Origin: Amoebophrya sp. A120
Lineage: Eukaryota > Sar > Dinophyceae > Syndiniales > Amoebophryaceae
Direction: 5' to 3'
Assembly (NCBI GenBank): GCA_905178155.1
Contig: CAJINV010000034.1
Coordinates: forward strand, 62,001-126,000
Length of the DNA: 64,000 nt
Shown here: positions 53,289 to 64,000 of the stretch, in pieces
Layout of the letters: every line of letters starts with the position of its first letter
Numbering within the stretch: position 1 is the stretch's first letter
Translations under genes and position numbers: made by a program
The notes under the pieces: generated by a model
Databases searched by the model: none
What the model was told of the DNA's origin: nothing
Seen by the model: the letters and a program-made list of their open reading frames with translations, nothing else

Positions 53289-55674
53289 ATGGCGTTAATG
53301 AGTCCCGGCCGGGGTTTCTGCGAACTAGAGTCGTGGAAAGCACTGCCCCCCCCTGTTACGACAATATGTCTACATGACGAAAGCCTGGCACGAGCGACAA
53401 GAACTGCAATTCTAGCTCGCCCCCCCCCTAGCATGGTAAGAAACAGCATGGCAGTGATGTTTCTCTCGTTTTCATCAATCTGCAGCCCCTTGCGGGTCGT
53501 GGCGCCTACCATTTTCCGCAGTGTGCTGGCCATTGGGATGGCGATGCTCTACAACCCGTTCACGGGCTTCGTGGCCACAACTGCTTCTACGATGCAAGAC
53601 GCGAGGACCCCAATGCAGTCCGCAGCCACAGCGCCGTTCCATACTGCCCCCCACCGCGGCTTTGGGCCACTTGATCATAGAAGCGGAGATGGATTTAGAT
53701 TGCAAGCGGAAGAAAGTAGAGCAGGAAATCAACATAGCGAATCTTCCTCATGCTCCAGCACATCAACACAACACTCACATCCCCCTCCTCCACAACAACA
53801 CGTAAACCCCGCTCATCAAGAAAAACCAGACGACCCCCGGAATTTCCCGCTTTTCCCGAGACTTCGGGAACAGTATCTAGCGCAGCACTGTCTAACCGTG
53901 GAGAAACAACTACTCGGGGAGCCGAACCTCCTCACGCCAGCGCATCTATGGGCGCAGTCATTTATGGGCGCCTCCACCACGCTGCAGGCGTCGCCAAAGG
54001 ACCTGGCCGAAGTGAAAAGCCTTGGCAGAAAGCTCCAAGTTGCCTGTGAGGCGCTGGAACAACGGAAGCAACAGGGACTGGCGCTGGTTTCGACTGGTTG
54101 TAGCAAAAGGAAGCGGGCCGCAGGGGCGACTGGCGTAGGTGAAGAAGAGGAGCTAGCACAAGAAGAAGCAGCGGAGCCGTCGAGCACGCCTGATGCAGTA
54201 GTACAGGAGGGTCTTCCAGTGCATGCGCAGTCAACTACAGTGGGTGGGTCGTCGTCGTCCTGGTCGACCTCTGCTTTGGAAAATGATAAATCTTCTGCAT
54301 CTTCAAGCTCGTGCTGTCCTGCTCCATGCAGGACTACCACCACCGCCATCGACGATGGACTGTCCACTCTTCAAAACAACATCAACTCTGCACTGCTGCC
54401 CCAAAAAAACCAGTTCCGCAAAACCCGACTGGAACTAGCACAGAAGAAGCTCGCGCAGTGGCAACTGTATCGAGACAAGGCTCTTCAGACTTTGCTTTCT
54501 GCAATCGAAAAACGGAACGCGGCCAGGGAGAAGCTGTTTCTGATCAACCGGATGAAAATGAATACGAGCGTGCAAAACTGCCCTTTCCCCTCATTTGTGA
54601 TGCAAAACGCCGACTCCACGTCCACCTGTACTCTTGCGTTGAAGCAACATTGTTTGCATGACAAATTTTGGATGAAACTGACACCGTACTACAATCCATG
54701 TGCAGATTTGTGATGCGAAGTGCCCACTTCTCACGTTGCTTGTGTTGCTGCTCGCGCATCGCGAATGAGGAGCAGAGGGGGGGTTGTGCACTTTTCATAA
54801 TTCACGAAGAAAATTTACATCCGGCGGACCATCTCCCATTTTTACGGTTCAACGCAGACAGCGGCGAGCAGCGGTACCTGGCGAGCAGAGCAGGATATCA
54901 AATGCAAATATGTCTGGGTCTGGAAACTTGTGATGCGAGTCCGTGAACAGCTAGTGCTCTGTAATGCGCCACCAAGCATGACAACTCTTTTCGTGCTTCT
55001 GTGCTGTGTATTTTGCATGAGAAGCTGCGTATTGCATGACAGGCGGGAGGACCTCCTGGTGGCCACGCAATACAGTTGACAAAGAAGTCATGCCAGACTA
55101 GCATAACAAGTCCCGCAATCTTCCAGACCCAGACATATTTGCATTTGATACGGGAGCGGGAGGGCACCAGCATCTACTCCAAACCAATACCAACATGAAC
55201 TTACCTTCCTCCTCCTCCTCTTCCTCTGATGCAGAGCTGCAGCAGAAACATTTCAACAACCAAAGATTGGAATTCCTCCATCGCCCGCTACTAGTCAGGA
55301 TGTCGCTGAGCTACCACCAGGCGGACATCGACAGGAGGCAGGAAGAGTTGGCCGAACTAGACCGAAAGCTGAAAATCCTCGAAACGCAACTCCACTCAGC
55401 GGAAGTGCAGGACCCGATTGGGACCGCGTTCTGGCAGGTCGTGTGTTTGTGCCGAAGCGACTTGGGAAAATCCGGGTACGAGGGCGAATTGGCGGCGGAG
55501 GTGCTCGAGTTTTTGTGCTGTCAGGAGGAGAATAACGAAAACGCGATAGTTGGGGAGGAACGAAGAAGGCCAGGAGGCTGCGACGACACTAGTGCCCATC
55601 ATGCAGCGGTAATAGTCAATCCTGAGAACAACTACGCTGCAGTGGGTGCTGCAGTTCCGATGGAGGACGAGTAG
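53289..55674 (+). CDS. Gene H: coiled-coil protein, about 627 aa, start uncertain
   Basis: Exons 53289-54562, 54805-54895 and 55156-55674 (1884 nt). The ATG at 53289 gives the longest frame. Later ATGs at 53434 or 53449 are also possible, and a GTAAGA at 53437 followed by CTGCAG at 53485 could be an intron, so the first 70 residues are doubtful. A hydrophobic stretch follows (SVLAIGMAMLYNPFTGFVA). The middle is low complexity. A strongly helical charged region lies at LELAQKKLAQWQLYRDKALQ onward and continues into the last exon (ADIDRRQEELAELDRKLKIL). Not recognised. Confidence 0.6.
54563..54799. mobile_element. Introner, family 6 (diverged), gene H
   Basis: 237 bp; right arm GGGTTGTGCACTTTTCATA is clear; flanks atgaa/attca are decayed. 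Frame kept. Confidence 0.8.
54896..55150. mobile_element. Introner, family 2, gene H
   Basis: 255 bp; TSD cagga/cggga. Confidence 0.9.
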
Positions 55675-56400
55675 AAACCTTTTCGACGACGAGGCGATAT
55701 AAGTTATTTCCAGTGCTGCCGTTCGCGTTTCTTCGATTTGGTTCGTGCAAATGATAGCACTGTAGAAAATCCTTGTGGTTAATGTCCTAGAACTTGATGT
55801 ACACTATCCAAATGTATTTAAATGACCCCGACAGGGCCCTGTTTCGATTTTCCTTTGTTTTTGTGAGGATCGCGTTCTCTTTTCAGTATGTGACTACAAA
55901 CAATTTTGCAATTTTCCAGACAGCACGAGCATGAGTTTCGTAATGTCATCACTCCACGAACATGAACAACTCGTTCTCGTTTTTGTCGCAGTTGTAATGC
56001 TTGATTGGTGCGATTACGCACCGCATTATATGAACTCGATACTCCTTTTGTCAAAACGCAACAGTGAAAAGAAAAGAAGAGGTGGTCATCATTTTCCCAA
56101 TACCGTTTCACAAGATCGAACCTACTAGGTGGAGATTTTTCTGCGGCAGTGGTTGTTACTTCTTCCCGAACCCGATCTCAAGATGTTTCGGTTGGTCACC
56201 GAGGGAAAACACCTAGTCGAAAACTAGTCGCGAGGAAAAGGGCTTTTTTTCGGCCCCTCTTTTTCTCCATGCGCAACGCCCCCGAATCCGCAATGCAATT
56301 TTTTTTTAGGCTCGCTCCTTTTTTCCGGCGGGGTTTTATCAACAAGGAGAGTCAAGCATTTTGATGTCGAAAATTATTCATACTGAGGCTGGACTTGAAG
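55675..56400. other. Intergenic, genes H to I
   Basis: AT-rich; no supported gene. Short frames at 55931-56128 and 56149-56364 have no distinguishing features. Confidence 0.45.
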
Positions 56401-59400
56401 ATGAAGATGGCTCCTTCACTACGTAGGTCTGAGCGGTGGAACTGCGTTTTGTCGTTTCTCTTCCACCTGCTCTCCCGCTGGAACAGAAACTCGTCGTTTT
56501 TTCTTACCTTCGCAGGAGTTCTTGTAAACGCACAGGAACAACATCAAGATGACCAGCAGCTCCCGCCGCAGCACCACCACGGACTCCTTGACCCCACTCC
56601 GAACAAACTCTACCGCGGCTGCCAGCTTTGTCAGGACATTCCGGAAGTGCTGGCGGATAGTTTCTTCTTCGACAGTAAGGACTGCATGTGGCCGAAGAAG
56701 CGCGTTGTCGAAAAAACCGACACGGTGGTCTCTTGCACGCTGCTCTCCTGCGTGGCGGTGTACCTCCTGTGTGGCACGGAGAAACTGACCAACGAAAACC
56801 CGCTATCCTGAGCAAAAACGTCCCCACCGCAGAGTTGTCATGCAGATTTCCAGTCACAGGAAGATTTGTAATGCGCGTCCCCATGAGAGGCATCGCATTG
56901 CCAATCGTGTTTTAGACTTTGTAATGCTCGAAACAGGATGAGTAGATAGATTTGTGTTGCGGTTGTACTTGCTACACTGCACTACAATAGAGATACGAAC
57001 TTGTCATGCTTCACTCCCAAAACTTCTCGATTTGTGTTGCAAAATCCCCATCTCGGTCTGGTGTGGGGACGTTTTTACTCAGGATATCCGCTGGACCGGC
57101 TCGCTTTGGAGCTGCCGAGGTTTTTTATCGACTACTACCATAAACTGCTTGTTTCCGGGAAAAGAATGGCGCTGGCGAAAATGGCAGCCTCTGACGACGA
57201 TGAGGAGATGAAAATGACGGATCCGGAAAACAAGTTGAAGCTCATATGCACAGCGCAAAAGCATCGTACTAAGTAGAAATCGCATTACAAATTCGATCAG
57301 CATGTTGACAAGTGGAATTTGCCATGCTGTTTTACCTTGGGATGCAGATTTGTTTTTGTAATGCATGATTGCGATTACTACTTCTTTTGCACGGGATACC
57401 TCAAACCGATCGACGACAGCATTCCGGTGATTATCGCGAATCGAATGAAAGACTTACTGGTTTCGAAACTCCCGGAACTCCATTTGTACAAGCAAACCTA
57501 CAGTTCCTTCTCCGATAGCACAAAGTTCCACGCGGGCGGGTTTCTCGCGCCGGAGATGCTGACACTGGTGGAAAATCTGGTGAATTTTCGCCGTTTGTTC
57601 CAGTGGAGGTTTAATTTTCTCAACGTCGCGTGCCTTATTGAGAGGAAAAATCCCCCCTCCCCATATTGAAACGGCATGCTTCCGAAAATTTGTGTTGCTG
57701 ATTTGAGGTCACAAATCACATTTGTTTTGCAAGAAGACAAGGGCAGAAGCTTCCGCCCCATTATGGAAGCGATTTGTCATGTTGTTGGGCCTAAAGGGAA
57801 GCCGCTTGCCATGCTGAACAACTAGACGCATACGCCCCTACCTAGCCTGGGGATCTGTCTGCAATGCTTTCCTGCAATACAAAGCTGATTTGTGTACTCA
57901 AATCCAGCATCAGAGATTTCGTTTTGATATGGGGAGGGGGGATTTTTCCTTTTGATATGCCTCCGGTGGTCGTTTATGGAAGGGTGCTCACCGGATAGGA
58001 TTGTATTTGAGAACAAAATATGCATTGCAAATATGTCTGGGTCTGGAAGGATGCAACTTCTGATGCTGTCTTCGCATTCTAAACAAATCTGTGCTGCATG
58101 ACCAGCACGACGCGTCGACTTTGTACCACGCGGAGAGGGCATTTGTCATGCAGTATAGTACGCTGCATCAGAAAGCCCTCAAAAAGCCTGTGATGCTAGG
58201 GCATGCATCACAAACATCATGGGTCATGCAAAATGTGCATGACAAGTTCCAGACCCAGACATATTTGCATTTGATACAAAATACCACGGTTTTACCGGGT
58301 GAAGGTCGTGACGGATCTGTTGAAGTCCATGTGGTATGCATTGCAAAAGTATCGTACTTGTACTAATTGCAGTTATGCATTACAAATCTAGGCGTTGAGG
58401 GAAATCCGCATTACAAATTTCATTTCTCATGCTGAGGATATTTGTAATGCATTTATTTATACGAGTGCGATACTTTTGCAATGCATATGTGGCTACGGAA
58501 GGTGGAGGAGAAAGAGCAGAACCAGGGGGAAAATAGAATTCTAGAAGCAGGGGCCGCCGCAGGGTCAAGAAGCACTTCTAGAAGCCACCACGACGATTAT
58601 TCACATAATTCTAGGGCAGTCCCCTGGTACTTCGATAATTCCAAATACGACTACCACGACGAGAGAGTCTTCCCCTCTGAACCAAGCGCGGAGGTGATGC
58701 AGGACAGCATCGCGCACGGACTAGAATCCCAATACGTGAAGCAAACGGTTTTGAAATTTGTCGAGGTCGGGGTGTTTCAGGGTCGGCTAGCATACAGTGT
58801 GCTGAAAACCTGTCCATTTGTGGAGTATTTCGGCGTGGACCCGTACAAGTTCGAAGCGGAGGACTACGAGTTTCAGGGGCTGTTCACAGACCAGATTGAA
58901 GAAAAAAAGGAGAAGGAACAAGGGAGTGTTGATAACGGCGGAACAACGCCTGGGGAGGCACTTCCAGAGTCAGCGACAGCATCTTCTTCTTCTTCGACAA
59001 CACCAGGGGAACAAGACCTTTCGGAAGTAGATGAAAACGCCGCTGCAAAAACTAGTACCGAATCAGAAGAGGAGAAAAAGCAGTCTTTCGCCCAAGCATT
59101 ATTAGAAGCGCGGAACGGTGCCCGGAGCAAGATCGGGTTTTTCCAGAAACGGGCTCGGCTGCTGGAGAAGACGAGTGAGGAGGGGGCGCGGCAGATGAAA
59201 AGGATACTGTTTGAAAGTGGCGATACTGATACAACACGAGCTCCTGCAACTGACGGCGCCGACGAAAATGGTTTTAACACTGCAAGAATAAATGCACCTT
59301 CTGCCTCCATAGATTTCGTCTTCATCGACGGCGACCATCGGTACGAGGCGACCTTCAACGACATTACATATTGGTACCCGCTGGTGAAGGAGAAAACGGG

Positions 59401-59620
59401 GATTATTGGCGGCCACGATTTCGGGTCGAATATAGAGGTGACAAAGGCTGTCATGGATTTCATGCGGCTATACTTGCCCGAAGACTGGAAACTCTATGTA
59501 GACGCAGATTGGACCTGGTTTTTTATAAAACCTGATCTTGGACGAGAAAAAAAAGACAAATTGCTGGTACATCAGCGTCATGCAACGGTGCAAAAAAGTG
59601 CAAGTCACGATGAGCTTTAG
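56401..59620 (+). CDS. Gene I: SAM-dependent methyltransferase (Methyltransf_24 type), 674 aa
   Basis: Exons 56401-56803, 57092-57244, 57404-57635, 57963-58018, 58282-58334 and 58493-59620 (2025 nt). The N terminus (residues 14-45) is hydrophobic and could be a signal anchor, which would place the enzyme in the secretory pathway. The catalytic domain is in the last exon: SAM motif I FVEVGVFQGRLAYSVL (about 388-403), FGVDPY, a long acidic insert (about 430-560), then FVFIDGDHRYEATFNDI and GIIGGHDF, the hallmark of Methyltransf_24 and TylF-like enzymes. The family is SAM-dependent and acts on sugars or other small acceptors; the substrate is unknown. It is the second methyltransferase in the window. 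Confidence 0.82.
56804..57086 (+). mobile_element. Introner, family 3, gene I
   Basis: 283 bp; TSD cccgc/tccgc; same orientation as the copy at 25467. Confidence 0.9.
57245..57398. mobile_element. Introner, family 1, gene I
   Basis: 154 bp; TSD gctca/cctca. Confidence 0.88.
57636..57957. mobile_element. Introner, family 7, gene I
   Basis: 322 bp; arms GGAAAAATCCCCCC with complement; perfect TSD tgcct. The only copy of this family in the window. Confidence 0.9.
58019..58276. mobile_element. Introner, family 2, gene I
   Basis: 258 bp; perfect TSD caaaa. Confidence 0.92.
58335..58487. mobile_element. Introner, family 1, gene I
   Basis: 153 bp; perfect TSD tgtgg. Confidence 0.92.
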
Positions 59621-60592
59621 GAAAGTTGGTTGAATCAGAGTAAAAGTCAAATCTTCGCATTGACAGAGTGCAGTTTTGCGTTCAGTTTTCTACACCAATG
59701 TGACCAGGCTTGTAGATAGAGATCCGACCACGGCCAGTTGCCAATGGCAATTATGGTACGGGACGCAAGTCAGGAACAAGATCCGCTAGAAGTGTTGTAG
59801 AACAGGTAGTTGAAGAAGCTCTGCGACGTTTATTTTCTCTGTGCAGTTACTAGCGGCGGAGCCGGTTCGGCCATCGTGGATCTTTTTTTCCGTTTTTTCT
59901 AAAAAGCGAATAAAGCTTAAGGCTCTGACGTAGTTGCAACCGAGCTCGTCTATATATTGCGCCGTTAATACTTGACGATCTAGCTTTAGCCCAGTTTCCC
60001 GTCACCTCAGCATGAAGATGCGACGAAAGATCAAAGTATTGCTATTCTTCTATCGGACAAGACCACGACCGCAAGACCTAGATATACTTCAATAAGATTT
60101 TATTACGGACGAGCCGCCGCGGGCTTAGAAGGTTATATTCTTTTTGTCGAAGCTGGTGCGCTACTAGTATCTGCTCATACTGCAGTACAAGTACTGAAAT
60201 TTCAAAAACTAATCACCCAGGTCAACACAGTTCTTGTTCTCTTGATTTAGCGATATTCTCCTGCGTTTATTCTTGCAGGCCATTTCTTTAGAGCTGTCTG
60301 TGAAAAAATCCAGGTCCGCTCCACCACACACAATACTTTTCGTCGTTTTACCAAACAACCAAATAGGAATCCGCTGCATTGTTCTTTGTCGATACAGTTC
60401 GCACCACTAGAAAGATAACCCAACATAACAAGAACAATAAGCACAAGTCGTTTTTCAACCACCAGAAGTTGTGTAGGGCGAGAAAATCTAAATCTCAGCA
60501 GGGGACTACTACCTCTGTTCCGCAACCGACGCATCCCAAGCGAAGCGCCAGTACCACCTTCTCAGGACCAGGAACATCGACCATGTGGGGTG
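59621..60592. other. Intergenic, genes I to J
   Basis: No supported gene. The last 200 bases before 60593 are an open, basic stretch in frame with gene J and could encode a longer N terminus, but lack an ATG. Confidence 0.45.
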
Positions 60593-63808
<3,216 letters not shown>

Positions 63809-64000
63809 TATGCAAGAAGAAAACTGCGTAAGAAGTGTAAATCTGCGATGCAGAACCTGCAACGGAGTTACACCTGTCTTGCCAGACAGCCACGCAGTCC
63901 TCTTTTCATGTGTGTTTTCCCTTACAAACCACGCATGACAGGTTTTCTCTGTCATGTAGAGCCAATTTGTGATGCTGTCAGCCAAAGATAGTTACACAAA
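63809..64000. mobile_element. Introner, family 4, gene J (cut by window end)
   Basis: Left arm TATGCAAGAAGAAAACTGCG after the helicase exon; left flank cggtc. The right end is near or beyond the window end. Confidence 0.85.

Noticed and set aside
53153-53533. 126-codon minus-strand frame and its faint resemblance (LTMLG) to the minus-strand frame near 1720-1830
   Set aside because: The resemblance covers only a few residues and the surroundings differ. It overlaps the gene H start, so it was not called.

Overview
This window is nuclear DNA of a eukaryote, most likely a syndinian dinoflagellate parasite of the Amoebophrya type. That assignment is an inference. It rests on intron-dense genes, almost all on one strand, in which most introns are short transposon-like inserts (introners) lacking GT-AG borders, as reported for Amoebophrya. 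I identified 64 small introners (about 13.7 kb, 21% of the window) and one 12.1 kb relative. Each begins TAT and ends ATA, has terminal inverted repeats, and is flanked by a 5-bp direct repeat (target-site duplication, TSD). By my hand count 36 of these elements have perfect 5-bp repeats and about 18 have one mismatch. Deleting each element with one TSD copy restores an open reading frame across every junction I checked. All the reconstructed multi-exon CDSs then come out as exact multiples of three. Seven small families can be told apart: family 1 (TGCAAAAGTATCG arms, about 130-220 bp), 2 (GTCTGGGTCTGG arms, about 250-410), 3 (CCTGAGTAAAAACGT, about 280), 4 (AAGAAAAAACTGTGTAAG, about 210-250), 5 (CCTGTGTAGAATCTTC, 198), 6 (GTGCACAACCCCCC, 210-245), 7 (GGAAAAATCCCCCC, 322). 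Families 1, 3 and 4 occur in both orientations.

Layout, all on + unless stated: the last exon of an unknown gene (18-390); a small Cys-rich gene remnant (1244-1609) and a GC-rich island (1740-2420); gene A, a secretory or membrane protein with an EF-hand-like loop (2966-8036, 10 introners); gene B, a METTL24-like methyltransferase (8673-25809, 11 small introners plus the 12.1 kb element); gene D, a very long low-complexity membrane protein (27566-36224); gene E, an atypical protein kinase (36533-38703); gene F, a 1606-residue coiled-coil protein (39558-47713); gene G, an SLC17-like MFS transporter (48575-51287); a second GC-rich island (51770-53170); gene H, a coiled-coil protein (53289-55674); gene I, a Methyltransf_24-type methyltransferase with an N-terminal hydrophobic region (56401-59620); gene J, a DDX3/Ded1-like DEAD-box helicase cut by the window end (60593 onward).

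The most striking feature is 11727-23854. It is 12,128 bp with 208-bp imperfect terminal inverted repeats, the TAT...ATA termini and a perfect 5-bp TSD (tatcg), so it has the structure of the small introners around it. It sits inside the SAM-binding motif of gene B, and the methyltransferase frame resumes exactly after it. It carries at least nine candidate genes of its own, several overlapping head to tail and several with 30-160 nt GT-AG introns. They include an open frame of about 820 residues with a C-terminal CxxC motif, a basic histone-H1-like tail, and a minus-strand protein with a possible PD-(D/E)XK nuclease core. I recognise no known transposon or virus family in it. My inference is that it is a large, possibly autonomous, relative of the introners that itself behaves as a giant intron.

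Limits: everything was read by eye without searches or RNA data. Exon joins rest on frame continuity and TSDs. Genes inside the large element, first exons, and features before 2966 are the least certain.
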